Below are positions 46,160 through 58,880 of a stretch of DNA of 64,000 nt, one piece after another (positions within the stretch are counted from its first letter, which is position 1; each line of letters opens with the position of its first letter). The position numbers were made by a program, and so were the translations under genes. This DNA is from Lineus longissimus (taxonomy: Eukaryota; Nemertea; Pilidiophora; Heteronemertea; Lineidae). Below the pieces are notes generated by a model. It saw nothing but the letters and a program-made list of their open reading frames with translations. It was not told the DNA's origin and did not search any database. The stretch lies in the NCBI RefSeq assembly GCF_910592395.1, contig NC_088316.1:3842001-3906000 (forward strand), read 5' to 3'.

Positions 46160-47460
46160 AAAACTGGAGCAGAAAACACCATCTCCCAGAACACACATTT
46201 TGTCGACTAATGCTACTGCTCTGATAGAAGAAACACGATAAATTTTTCATGCAACATAATAAGATTATGTGTTAACGCAATGGAACTCAAAAGAATACCT
46301 TTGATGTTAAGCAAGCGTTATTGAAAATGACAGACTTCTATTTCCGTCATTTTTCAAATTTATCAGCGCTTCAACGAAGGTATGTCATTTTAGTGATTGA
46401 TACTGTCATTCTCGATTGATTTCCAAATGATGCAGCGAGAGAAATCAACCAACAGTTTGTTTTTCACACATAAGGCGTTTTTTTACTAAGTACCTTCTTA
46501 TTTCATATCCTCCAGAAAAATTCCTAAAAATTAGCTATATTTCAACATGAATTTTGTAGTATTACTCGTCAGTAAATGGATAACTCCATGACTGAGCAGA
46601 AGTTTGGCTCCGAACATCGGCTCAAGTAGAACGATGTTTTGATTCAGCATTTTCAGGTCAGATGAGATGTAAATTGTGGGCGTCCACGGGCGTTTGAAGG
46701 GAAAAGCTGTGGGTGTCCACAGGCATTTTGGAGGGCTAAAGGGTTAAACATGATTAACCCTAAATAAGTGGTTCTGACTTTCGTTGGATCTATTGTTTAT
46801 TTTGCACCATAAAAAGAATATGCTGCTGCTGCTGAAATTTTGTTGCGTAGCAAAAGCGTCTGACCACTTAATGGTTAAGTTTATTCATCTTGAAGTGAAT
46901 TTTCCACCAATACATTACTTGCAGATTCCCTCGCAGACGTCTGACTATCTGGTCGGTCAATCTGCGTCATATCGTATCGGGTTTTCTTCAATCTTGAAAA
47001 CTTATTGATATTGCATTTCTAAATTTAGTTCCTTTGATGTGCAAGTCAATAGTCATTTCCTTGCGAGGAATTTCCACGCATCATTTAAATGAAGATTTGT
47101 GATATTTCATCAAGAATCTGCATAATTAAAAAAAAATCTTGTATGCTTTTTGTAAATCGACAAAATCATAGATATTTGAAGATCAGAGTGGCTATTAAGT
47201 CATTCCGAAATATCTTAGCTGACAGTACCCAAGATCTGAAAACCAAACTGTTTCATTACAAGATCAAGTCAGAAGGTACCCACTTTTGTTGGTCTCAAGT
47301 CAAAAGAAAAGCAACTTTTGTTCTAGTTGCCATCCAAATGCTAGGCAGAGATATATACTGTTTACTTCTGAATTAGGAGTCTAGTAGGACAGCAGGCTGT
47401 GGAATCAGTAATGGAGTTTGTTAGATTCATCCAGCTGGGTAAGCGGCCTGAAATCGTCAA
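46160..47460. other. intergenic, no recognisable gene
   Basis: Frames of 74-95 codons (46784-47008, 47089-47376, plus) have no recognised domains. Confidence 0.4.
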
Positions 47461-47463
47461 CCA

Positions 47464-48155
47464 TCAGCAGTTGGGTTTATCTTAATTGATTCATCATCTG
47501 CAGGGAAATAGCCAGGAATACAAATGAAGCTATTGTCAATTTGCTCAAATCAGGCCCCATCAGGTATCGTCTACAATCTCCAAATGCTATGGATAGATAC
47601 CTCTGGAGATCCTTATTAGTACGCCAGGAAAACTGACAGGAATCAGCAACATTTGGAGTGGGATTGATCTTGATTGAATCACCTGCGGGAATAGCCAAGA
47701 ATACAAATGAAGCTGCTGCAAATTTGCTCAAACCTGGTCCTTTCAGGTAGTGTCTTCCAACTTCTAATGCTACAGATAGATTACTCTGGATATCCTTATT
47801 AGTAAGCGAGGAACAGCAACACTTGGAGTGGGGTTAATCATTGAATCACCTGCAGGGAAACAGCCAAGAATGCAAATGAAGCTGTAGTCAATTTGCTCAA
47901 CAGGCCCTTTCAGGTACTATCTTCAATATCCCAATGCAACGGTTGGACTTCTGGACATTCTAATTAATAAGCCAGAAAAAACGACTGGAACCAGCAACAT
48001 TTGGAGTGGGGTTAATCTTCCTCAATCCACATGCAGAGGAGGGGGGGATAGCTAAGAATGAAGCTATAGTCAATTTGTTAAAAACTAGCCCCACCAGGTA
48101 TTGCCTTCGAACTTCAAATGCTAAGACTAAATGTAGCTATTCAAATGACAACTGG
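47464..48155 (+). repeat. ~178-bp tandem repeat, four units
   Basis: Units begin near 47464, 47645, 47820 and 47995 with 'AACATTTGGAGTGGGGTTAA' 'TCTT', continue 'AGGGAAATAGCCAAGAATAC' 'AAATGAAGCT.TTGTCAATTTGCTCAAA', and close 'GCCAGGAAAACTGACAGGAA'. Units differ by substitutions and small indels. Confidence 0.9.
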
Positions 48156-50445
48156 TCACAAGTTGACTGGCTGGTGCCGGATGGCCAGTTTACCTTTTCA
48201 ATCTCAGCCACGTTGTGACCAAATCCGATATTGTCTTCTGCATCCGGAGCAGGTGATTTATTGACAATCATCGTTGATAGAACTGTCACAATATCCCCTT
48301 GATAATAAATATTCATAGTATTTGTGTCGTCCATCGATCATGTTCAGGTATCGTAACGAGGTAGGACATGTCGCGGAGATATATCAGGCTGACTACCTTG
48401 ACAATTCTTGATCACAACTGGTTTTTACGTGCTACGCAAACAAGTGATTTCTGTTGCTGCAACCTGCAACGTAGTCATGACAACACAACAATTAATTGTG
48501 ATTTAACTTACTTGGCACATTTAACTTACAATCATTGTGTTGTCATGGTAACGTTGCAGATTGCAGTGATAAAAATCGCTTGTTGGTTCAGGAGCTTTGA
48601 GTCTGATGTTTTGACTCAGCTGGTAGCTTGTTCCAAAGTAAATCCAGTAACCAAATGACCTGCCACATTCCTGCAGTGGCAATCGGTCACTTTGTCTCCC
48701 ATCATTTTCATCACCCATTATTTTTATGTGACATGCTGCCATTAAAATGAGGCAGCAGCAACATACATGAACCAATCAGAATTGCCAGATTGGTTCAATT
48801 ACACCAAAGCATCACCCCAATCACTGCAGCAGTGCCATGTCAATGGTCAGAAACACCTCTGAGGGAAAAGTAAGCTTTGATCCCGGGCATTCACAATTTC
48901 ACTTCAAAAAAAAAAATTTACGTTGTGTCCTGCCATTCTGTTTCGAATTTTTTCCAAAAATGAAAAGGCGCAAAATTTTTGCAGGTTACAGGATGAAATA
49001 GTAAAGAGTTCAAATTGGATTGCATCCAAAACATCGCATGCGCCATAATCCCATGGCCTTCTTCCAGTTCTATATCCATTTTCAGTAAATCGTGTTTTCC
49101 ACGTTATCCTATCCAGACAGTCTAATTAGCATCATCCTACATGTTGCACCTGCAAATTACATTGGAAACTTCACAGATTTTAATGAAAAATTGAAAGAAG
49201 CTATGTTTTTGCTCATTACCAGCACTTCACATTTTGTAGTTGACAACCTTTTTATTTGAAGTGAAAGACGTCACTGCAAAGACTAAAAGATATCGTGTTC
49301 ACTGCTAAAGTTTTTTGGTTAATGCAGTCTACCGTTGAAATTTTCACACTTTTGAAGTTTGACAAGTTTGACAGTGAATTCTTTAAAAAACGAATGGTTT
49401 TACAAAGCGTTTATGTTCATTTAATGCTTCACTTAGTGTTAGTGTTACATGAAGTGTTACATGAAGAATGGAAGACAAGCATATAATTTCAAAATACATA
49501 GATTTTGTTGTCAGTTTTCATTCACTTTTTTCCACATTTTATGCCTCTACGTCTTCTTACTGTACTATGCCATGCTAGAAATCACAGTCATACAATCAAA
49601 GCTGTGTGACAGTAAATACAGACTACAGTAAAAAGTTCATTTTCTATATATCATATGCCACTATTCACAAGTAGGACTTTTTACCTCGAATCCTTGCTAA
49701 TTTCATTCCGAAATAAAAGACCAAATCGTGCTTTGTGTCATGATGACATAACGTAACTAAGACTTAGTAATGACATCGCTTGAGCTCACCATAACATGAC
49801 CATGACCTTTCAGCAACTGCAGAAGAACAGTGTAGAAAAAAACGGCAATATTTTTTCCAACATGAACGATGCAACAAGAGCCAGTAAGATATTTGCTCAG
49901 CCAATGATGATTACCTATGAGATGTCACCATCCAAAATCAATAGACCAACATGATAGGATCCCAGGTAACAAAGATTTGACGTGAAAATCTTTAGATACT
50001 TTTTAACAAGATATCTTGGTTGCCTCATCTTGAGGCGTGTGGAAGCAGTTGATTATCGGTGTTCACCCTCATGTAATGGAACCTCTGCCTTGTCATTCAG
50101 AGATCTCCTGGTAATTTCTTTCTCATGAAATGGAGAATGCTGACCTCGTCTTGCTTTTCATGGTCTTCTTTGTGACCAGGATGTCAGATTGAGATGGACG
50201 ACAATCATGCCGGTGATGTGACCGGAATCGTACATCATTATCTCCAGATAATGATACTCGTTTGTTTTGCAGGCACTCTATGATATGTTCGGAGGAGTAC
50301 TGCGACCTTTACCAAATGAACAGATTATACTGAGTGTTTCAAGAAAAATTATACACTTTATAAACAGCTGTGAATTGTTTAGTTTTGGACAGCTGGTAAA
50401 TCTGGCAGGTGCCTTCACGGAAATCCATTGCCCGATTTTAATACT
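48156..50445. other. intergenic, no recognisable gene
   Basis: Contains paired 'GTTGTCATG..AACGTTGCAG' blocks around 48460-48560 in inverted orientation ('CTGCAACGTAGTCATGACAA' and 'TTGTCATGGTAACGTTGCAG'), a small stem of unknown origin. No gene seen. Confidence 0.45.
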
Positions 50446-50520
50446 GGGTGTCCCAAAATAAACAATACTGCAGTCAATTTTTAACTAATTTATAATTTTT
50501 TCACACACTCTGTATAGTAA
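50446..50520. mobile_element. mariner-like terminal fragment
   Basis: 'TACTGGGTGTCCCAAAATAA' 'ACAATACTGCAGTC' has the CTGGGTGTCCCA-type terminus of mariner elements. A short opposite end may be 'ACACTCTGTATAGTA' at about 50506-50520. Confidence 0.45.
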
Positions 50521-50524
50521 ATAC

Positions 50525-53505
50525 TGCATGATTCGGATGAGAATAAAAGGTTGGAACGCTGTCATGCCTGAAGTTATATATCCGGATATCTTGAAAGTCT
50601 TCTGGGTTACTGTTGGCAACAAAATTTTCATGCCGTTTCCTATTCTGTGATTTGCAAAAATTTCTGAAAAAACAAAATTTTCACGATTTTTATTTAGGCA
50701 GAATACAAAATTTACTTCAGTTATTCCAATAAAGAGATATCTTTCATGATTTTCATTTTTCGCAAATCTTGGTTATTTGCAGGATCCGCAAAAGAATAAA
50801 TACCTGGACAATTTTTCTGCTTACAGTATCAAAATATGGATTTTACAAATGCATACATAATCTCTAAGCTTTAAGGCAGCATTTACTTTAAGTTTTGTCA
50901 ATTTTTTTTGCTACCTTATATTTTTTAATTTCAACTCCAACGTTATGAACCAGCAAGACACCAACATCATCGCATAGCAATCTAAAACCTGTGTATCTTA
51001 GCATAGCCACCAGCAGTCTAAAGAAACCTAGCGTATCACAGTTAAAAAATTGCTAAAATTCCCTCAAGTGCTTTCCACATCATGGCAACCTCGGTTCTCC
51101 GGCTATAAAGAAACCTTTGATCTTTTAATGTCGGTGAAGTTGTTTCTGTCACAGGCAGCTGCCCACTTCGTGATTGGGTTTGGATGGCATCCTAACCTTT
51201 GCAGCGCTAGGGGGCGCCACTCAGATGCCGGCTTCTCGATTCGGAGGAGGTGGTGCGCTACACCCTTGAAGCATTAGGGGGCGTTGTACAGATCTACTTC
51301 TTCCTAGTGACTTTGTCTTCGGCCAGACGTAGAATCCAAGCAAGCTACTCGATTATTCGTGCCAAGTTTCTCGATTTGTGGAGTTCTTTGATTGCCCTGG
51401 CACCACACCGAGCACCAGGAAACTTAGGCTTTACATCTCTAGAAAAACTCTAAAGAGCAAGTATTTTTAGCTCCTTGAAAGCCACACCGGTTCCTCAAGA
51501 AATAGAATCAAGTGTTCTGCCCGCGATTGAACCGTGGCCCTAATGAGTTGTAGCCAGGAGTGTCAATTACTTGGCTATGATGCTCCTCCTAGTCAAAAAT
51601 AAATAGAGACTTATCTTTCCAAACATTGGACCCTGTTCCTGATTTGTTGTCAGCTCTAACATATCCTTGACATGCTCCCGAATAGCTCATGTCGTTTCAT
51701 CTTTGTATCCTAGTCACTGTGTAATGACAACTTGCTTCCTGCATGCTTTCAGGGCTAATCAGTTTCCTGAAACCGATTTTAAAAATATTCTAAATAGGAT
51801 AGTGTTGCTTCCTGGAATGCATAAATGCAGGCACACACTCATTACAATTTATTCATTTTTTATTATTTTGACATGTTTGATATGGAAAGAAGATTTTAAA
51901 AACGTTGTGAAAAACCAACATGACTTTGAACTTTGTTAACAGTATCAACAAGAAACCAGTAAGATGTTTTTACACCAACATAGTTTAAGTATGTATTATG
52001 CCTTCAGGTATACATGAATACCATGCGATATATTGAGAAATTTATTCGCAAAGTCAGGTTACTGTTTGAAAACCACCTGCAGAAGGAATCTTATAACTAT
52101 ATTTTCTTCTATTTCCATTACTCAGGTTTGCTGCTTACTTAATATAACATAGCACATAGCACAATGGCAAAATATGATAAGAAACACAGATTTTTGCTTT
52201 TCTGTTATTATTTTGACATGGAAGAAAATAACTTGTTCTGCATGTGAAAGCTGTAAATTTTCATTAAAATTGCCCGATTTGATCTTAACATCTTATTCTT
52301 AAGACAACTTGGTTAGAATGCTTCAATAAATAAACATTAGGTAGACTGACAAAGCCCCTTCCTTTACAAGAGGGATGGGAATGGGCCATCCTCCAAACAG
52401 CTATCCTGAAAACAGATCAACATGCGGGCAATGCATAGCTAAATACATTACAAAGCCGGGCCTCCGTCTGCGCAGAAGGCTGGTGTAGGGTTAGAATTCC
52501 AGGCCCTTTCGACCACACCAGCTGACGTTAATGTGAGCTCATTTCGTCAGCCTTGCGCACTATTAAAGCATTAGGGGAAACTGAAAAGTCCAGGGGCAGA
52601 TTCAAAAAGGTATTCAATAAATACTGGGTCAACTGAAGTCTACTGAAGAGGTCTGCACCAAGTGAAAGATTTCAGCAGCGACCAAGTGACTTACTTGTCA
52701 TTAACAACCATGCCCTGAAGGTTTTCTGCATTTTAGCACTTTTATTTTTATTCTTGACACATGAGCGGCAGAAGCAAGATGTTGTCGCTATCTGGTACCT
52801 GCCGCTTCCAGCTATACCAAAAGAAGAAGAAAATGATGAAGACAAGGGTAATGTCATCCATTAGACAAATATTTTTTATTTGTTGGATTACGAATCCCCC
52901 TGGGGTCATTTTCCGGAGAGTGGAAAAAAAGTCCTGACAACCGTTTATGACACACTTTTCTCCCTGACCATAAATTAGAAAGAAATGAAAATACAGTTTT
53001 CCCGACGACCAATTTCAACCAATTTTTTGAATGTCCTTGTATGATCTGAGGCTAATATTGATAAATAATAAGCATGTTTTTATTTCATTTCCCCTGCCCC
53101 ACAAAGATTTGGAATCTGATGGAATTTTTTTAATTCCGACCCCACATAGGTTTTGAGATTGAAGAAATATATTTTTGTTTTCAATTTTTTTATTCTCGTC
53201 CCACCCACATAGGTTTTGGATCTGAAGTTTCGTAATCCAACTTATTAAAAAAGTGCGGCCTTACCACCGAGAACCTTACTTTCCATCATTTGATTCCATC
53301 AAGAATGCATTCAAAGATAGCATCACTGTATGAAAACTGATGCAGAAAGATACCGTCGTCATGCACATTATCAGCCACAAGCAAACACCTTCGGGCAACT
53401 GTAAATCACGAAATAAGAAATGAAACAGAAACGTGATCATTCCACCTGAGGCTTAATCATATGAAAATAGTTATCATCTGCCATGTTCATCAAATAGAGA
53501 TATGC
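50525..53505. other. intergenic, no recognisable gene
   Basis: Several 60-90-codon frames without domains. Two 'AGGGGGCG' spots at 51211 and 51279 stand out in otherwise AT-rich sequence. No splice-supported gene. Confidence 0.4.
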
Positions 53506-53507
53506 AA

Positions 53508-53703
53508 TGTGGAACCTCCCTTTAATAGCAGACACCACTGTCAGCAGGAGACTTTCTCTATTAGGCATAGTGATTTTGGTCCCAAATAGGTCAGTGATAT
53601 TAAATGTAGGTTACACATGTAACCTCTGTAATCAGGACACGCCTCCATTAGAGACAACATTTGTCAGTCCTAGGAGTGTCCTTAATGGAGAGGTTCTACT
53701 GTA
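53508..53703 (+). repeat. pogo/Tigger-like MITE copy
   Basis: It starts 'GGAACCTCCCTTTAATAGCA' and ends 'GGAGTGTCCTTAATGGAGAG' 'GTTCTACTGTA'. The right end is the inverse of CAGTAGAACC and is followed by TA. Confidence 0.75.
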
Positions 53704-53704
53704 T

Positions 53705-54650
53705 TTAAATCATTTATAGTCAAAGTTAAGTAAAACATCTTCTTAACATTTCAAGGCAGAATAGTATAAGAAGCTGCAGTAGAGACTTCTCAAAACGAAG
53801 TGGTTGTTTCCACGACCAGAGATCACCAACCTACATATAACATTAAACGTAGAATCAGTGTTCTCCACAAGGCCATTATCAGGGCGTCCCAACCTATCTT
53901 GATAGCTTACCACCCTACCTTGCTCTAGAATTTTGTAAATGATTCTATAGGGCCACCCTACATGAAATTGCTGGCCACCCTTCTTTTTGTTGCACACTGG
54001 CTTCTTGATGATATCAAGGGACATTCAAGGGTACCACCCTACCTTGAGAAAACCTCGCAGAGAACCCTGGCCAATATTGGAGCTTGCTTCACGAAAGGCA
54101 TTAGGCATAAGTAAAGACATTGTATTTCATACTCCATAAATATCAGTATCATTTTATAACATACTAGCAATGTCGTATAGGACAGAAACATGTAGTTTTC
54201 TCTCTCGAAAAGTCTGCCGCAAAACTAACTGTAAATAGATGGCCAACCGACACTAAAAGATCAGTATATGATATTTACTTTAAAGTAACTAATAGTAATA
54301 GATGCCAAAGCAACACTCAAAACTGAGCACATAACATTTACATAACATAGACTTCTATATTCCATGAATACGATTCCAAAAGTGACATTTGGATCGTGGA
54401 TGCAACTCGGTTATATGCGCTCGGTTTTTAAATCTGGTCAGGTAAACAACCCCAGCCTTCTCAAAACCACATCCAAAAATAGAATCACTGAAAATGCAAT
54501 TGTTGCAGAAACGCATTGGGGCACATAACAGTACCAGCTAAGAGCAAAATACAAAGAAATAGACAATAACATGGATAAGGAGAAAATGCTTTGTTAAAAA
54601 CATAAACAATGAAAATGTCACCTATTAGTGGGTACAACGTACACCGTTGG
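53705..54650. other. intergenic, no recognisable gene
   Basis: Short repeated 'CCACCCTAC' and 'CCTTG' motifs occur at 53908-54050. A 93-codon minus-strand frame there has no recognised domain. Confidence 0.4.
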
Positions 54651-54654
54651 TATA

Positions 54655-54738
54655 CAGATGGTCCAGGAAAAAAGAAATGCAGTTATACACAATGCCATAG
54701 TGCAGTTATCATGCATACGTTTTTACTGAAATCTGGTA
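54655..54738 (+). repeat. dispersed repeat family C, 5' fragment
   Basis: 'AGAAATGCAGTTATACACAA' 'TGCCATAGTGCAGTTATCATGCATACG' matches the 22.0-kb core. It is cut by the adjoining pogo-like MITE at about 54742. Confidence 0.7.
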
Positions 54739-54741
54739 ATT

Positions 54742-54905
54742 ACAGTACAGTAGAAGCTCCCTTTTATTAAAGGACACCCTCGGGGCCGACTAGTGCTGTC
54801 CTTAACAGAGAGGCATTCTGATTAGAGAGGTCAAATTGAATGGAAACAACCAATTTGGGACCAAAACTACTGTCCTTAATAGAGAGGTGTCTGCTAAAGT
54901 TTTAA
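54742..54905 (-). repeat. pogo/Tigger-like MITE copy
   Basis: 'TACAGTAGAAGCTCCCTTTT' is the left terminus. The interior 'AGAGAGGTCAAATTGAATGG' and 'CTTAATAGAGAGGTGTCTGC' match the 43.4-kb copy in orientation. It appears inserted in a family C copy. Confidence 0.75.
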
Positions 54906-54907
54906 GG

Positions 54908-55645
54908 TCGAGTACTTATTTTCCCTCAGTTATGTCTCAATCATCAATATTTCCATTCTCGAGCGAAAAAGGATCATACGACTTCCACTCACTGACAAGA
55001 ACAAACACATTTCATAACTAAAGAGCTGGTGTAACTCGTCGGACACATGCAGCTTCCATTTCCCTAATCAAGATAGCGGAAATATTTTGACGACATGGTA
55101 CTTCTGTGCTACATGAAAACACTTTTAGCCTGACGCTCCGAGAGATGGATACGCGTCAATGGGCATCACCTCTTATTGTCAACATGAGGTAAATTTGCAA
55201 AATCTAAGTCACAGAGGACCTTTGCAGGTAGAATGGTGCATCATGCTGTGGTTAAGATGTCACTTTCAAAGAATTACTGCAACATATTCGTTGCAGAAAC
55301 AAAACTGGGTTATGATATCAGCTGGTATAAGAGCACAAAATGAGAAACAGAAGTAGAAAATATTGGATTTGTTTGACACAAAAATAATGTAAATGTCATC
55401 CAATACGACGCCGTATTTTTCCTCCGTTATGTCGAAGTCATCAATCCTTCCATTCTCCGGGCCAAACTAGATCATTAAACTTCCCCTCCGCACTCGACAA
55501 GAACATTCATACTGACTGAGCCATACTGATGTTATTCCGAGACGACATGCAGATTCCATTTCCTTATCAAGCGAACGGAGATATTTCGACGATATGATAC
55601 TAGTGTACTACATGGAAACACTTTTAGTCCGACGCTCATGGTGTT
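54908..55645 (+). repeat. two ~235-bp direct repeats about 505 bp apart
   Basis: About 54912-55145 and 55417-55642 share, in order, 'GTTATGTC..A.TCATCAAT', 'TTCCATTCTC', 'CATGCAG.TTCCATTTCC', 'GGA.ATATTT.GACGA.ATG' and 'CTACATG.AAACACTTTTAG' 'CC/TCCGACGCTC'. They are diverged copies, not coding. Confidence 0.75.
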
Positions 55646-55884
55646 TTTACATCACTTCACCTGAGGACAGACTATGTGACATTTGGTATTGTCTGTCACT
55701 GTTGACAAGGAGATACATTCTCTTATTTGTAGAAGACATTGTCTTGGTAATGATAACATCTCAGGACTTCACACTTTGAAAGGTTTATGCCTCATTTGAA
55801 TGACAAAGCAAAGTGGGGGGTAAGAGCCTTGCTTAAGGACAAGGAGATGAAGTATAGTGTCAAACTACAAAATTAAACATGTTA

Positions 55885-56125
55885 AAGGCCTACGATGTTC
55901 TTTAAAGATTTTCAATTCGCTATTGACATTGAAATAGCCAATAGTCTAAATACGTACTAAATATAAATTTCAGCATTGCAATTTTTGTAGACAGATACGC
56001 AAATACTATAAATATCAAGTTTCAGCAAATTTGTATGCACAATAACTGCACTATGGCATTGTGTATAACTGCATTTCTATTTTCTTGAACCACCAGTAAG
56101 AACAAACAGTGTACCCCTTTCAGAT
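55885..56125 (-). repeat. dispersed repeat family C, inverted long copy
   Basis: On the minus strand it runs 'AAAGGGGTACACTGTTTGTT' 'CTTACTGGTGGTTCAAG', 'GCAGTTATACACAATGCCAT' 'AGTGCAGTTATTGTGCATAC', 'AAACTTGATATTTATAGTAT', ending near 'CATCGTAGGCC'. Family C therefore spans about 250-280 bp. Confidence 0.7.
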
Positions 56126-56129
56126 AATA

Positions 56130-57300
56130 AGCCAAAACACTTTAACTTCACCATTTAGCACCCTCTTTAGCAAGAGCAAACAGCGATGTTGAGCAATGGA
56201 ACAAACCAATTTCCTATCCTGTTGACAAAACTTCAATCTGGATGATTAAAATAATTGATTCTGCCATCAACATGTTCAAAGTTACTCTATCCCTCCGAAA
56301 TTTAATGACTGCAGTGTCATTTCCGATTTCAATCTTTCGAGCACGATCTACGTCATTTGGAAGTCTTATCTATCTGCTGGATCTTCAATCTGAGATTAAA
56401 ATATTGTAAACCATGAAATTTTCGCAATCAAATTATCCGCGCAAACTTACAAAGCCTGTGACAAAGCCTGTGGGTTTTTCAGTGAAGTGTGAAACCCTTA
56501 GATGCTTTCAGAATCTAAAAAACCATTAGATTTTTGTTTTGTTGAAAAACCTATACAGGGTGGCATATTTGTGATGGCTAAAAAAGGTTTTCAAAAGCTC
56601 AAACTCAAAATTTCTTGAGAGGAAACTCATTACCTGTATTTCTTTAAACTGACACCGTCCCTTTTCCATTTTTCCCAAATTAAAACAATTTTGCCTACCT
56701 ACCCGATCTGTCTCGAAATCCAGAGTCGGGTAATTGCATACCAGCATAATTTTATGGGCAGCCTGAGGATTTACCATTCAGAAAATAGTCACCCATAAGG
56801 CAAATGTTTTCAAATGTCAAGAGTCACTATCACATCTTCTTGTCTCATTTGCCTCTAACCCTAACAAACAACATCTCTTTATTCCAAACCGCTGCCTTTC
56901 TATTGGTAATCCGTGAGATAATTATCCGCAATAAAATATCTGTAAAACCTGTTACTATCGAACCAGATTAGGTTACATCGGGCAATTCAGTGCACTAGAC
57001 TAGTTTACATGCACAAAACTGCTTCTAAATTTCAGATACGTGGTCTCAGTCACAATTTATGGATGTATCTTCCATTATGAAATAATATTTTATTAAAACA
57101 TGAATTTCTTCCGCATAAAACATGTATGTAAAAGGGAAATATAGATGAAGTTTCAGTTCAATAGTCAAAATCATGTGGTCTCAGGGGTCAATTTAATCTG
57201 CCATTGCCGTTGTCAATCGATGCGTCAAGAATTCTCCAAAACGACCCCCAAAACTTCAAACCCTGAAATTATCACTCCCAGAGATAACATGGATAATATC
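56130..57300. other. intergenic, no recognisable gene
   Basis: A mariner-like 'TACAGGGTGGCATATTTG' lies at about 56554. No gene or long repeat was recognised. Confidence 0.4.
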
Positions 57301-58480
57301 TGTTTCACCCAGAATTCTTACATAGGTACATGTAGTGGCATTTCGGAATGAGATTGCAAATTGCCAATGTTGCATTTGGTTTGTCATGTCAAGGAGAGAC
57401 CAGAAAAGTACTGTTTAACTCTGTTTTCAGGATTGTACACACCAACAATCAGCTTTTTGGTCTAAAAGGAGTCAGTACTAATTTGCAGTGCTGGAGGGGA
57501 TATCAGGTTTCATCAACTGACTACTCAAGCGACTAAACATCCACCAGGCTCACCGAGATAACGGCCATTTCACCCCTGACTGCTCTGTGGAGGCATCTTT
57601 GTAATGAGACTGTCGATGGTCGGTGCCCATGATGCATTATAGGCATTGTTTTCAATAATGTAAGCAGCATTTGGTATCGTGTGAAGAAAAGGTGAGAAAG
57701 AACCTAAGGACTACCTGGCTCAACAGCAAAAGGTCAACTTCATTCATTTACAAATGTATACATTACTGCTACTACCGTTTGCCTCGTTTTCATGTACACA
57801 CCAACAACCGTCCTTTTGGTCTAAAATGAGTCAGCACTTGGCTTGCAATGCTGGAGGGAAGATATCACGTTGTTGATCAACTGACCTCTCAGGCAACTTG
57901 ATATCACCGCTTGGTGTGATAACAGCCGTTTCACCCAGTATCACACTGTGGTGGCATTTTGGAATGAGACTGGATTGCCAACGACCACGATGCTTTCGGG
58001 CAACGTTTCCTCAAAACAAGTCAGCATTTGGTTTCCCGTAAGGGACGGACGGTATCATAGTTGATTAACTGTTCAGGCAAATGGTATCCTCGACAACTCA
58101 CTAAGATAACAGCCAATACAGCCTGGATTTCCTCTGTGGCGGTATTTGGGAATGCGACTCTGTATTCAACAGTCATTATGCAATTATCTTGGAAACTGTC
58201 ATTACGTTTACCGACCCTTGAAGATAAAACCATTTGTACCGCTCTAAAAGCCTTTCAGAGCGGTGGTACGAATTATCAAGATTTTGTCTTATAATCCTCA
58301 GATAAAAAAATGACGGAGAGCTCATACCCGATTATAATGCTCGACTGTCTGTTCAGGGATTAGGCTCACGGAACAGTAGGCCCAATCTTGGGAGAACCTG
58401 AATTCGAATTTGGTTCTTTGGGGCCTGTCAACGTAATGGTCTTCTAGCTACTGTTACCTAAATGTACCAAGGGTGTATAG

Positions 58481-58740
58481 TACCCCCAGGTATATGGCAC
58501 GGCTTAACCCGCCGGCCATGAGGGAATTCCTTTATGGCCCAGTGGTTGGCACGTTGGCCCCAGAGTGGAAGTTAAGCAACGTTGAGCGCGGTCAACCTTT
58601 GGATCGGTGACCGGCGCGTCTGGCAGACCTTCCCACGCGATGCGAGCTCTGGATTTGTAGTTCGGTACTGAGATGCATGAAGCGCTAAGTTAAGGATCGC
58701 GGACGATCCATCTCTGTCCGAAGGGGGGAATGATATATAG
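58481..58740 (+). repeat. 5S-rRNA-derived SINE-like element, complete unit
   Basis: 'GAAGTTAAGCAACGTTGAGC' 'GCGGTCAACCTTTGGATCGGTGACCGGCG' matches the internal promoter and 3' part of animal 5S rRNA (A box, intermediate element, C box) with small changes. The 5S 5' end is replaced by 'ATGGCCCAGTGGTTGGCACG' 'TTGGCC', itself somewhat tRNA A-box-like. The 3' part (to 58740) is non-5S. The next unit follows at exactly 260 bp. Confidence 0.75.
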
Positions 58741-58880
58741 TACCCCCAGGTATATGGCACGGCTTAACCCGCCGGCCATGAGGGAATTCCTTTATGGCCC
58801 AGTGGTTGGCGCGTTGGCCCCAGAGTGGAAGTTAAGCAGCATTAAGCACGGTCAACCTTCGGATCGGTGACTGGCGCGTA
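58741..58880 (+). repeat. second, truncated copy of the 5S-like element
   Basis: It repeats 58481-58620 almost base for base ('TACCCCCAGGTATATGGCAC' ... 'GGTGACTGGCGCGTA') and then breaks off at about 58880, returning to the ~340-bp array sequence. The first unit has no such break. Confidence 0.8.

Noticed and set aside
58481-58880. Functional 5S rRNA gene pair
   Set aside because: The 5' half of 5S rRNA is missing or replaced and no T-run terminator follows the C-box region, so it is 5S-derived rather than a working gene.
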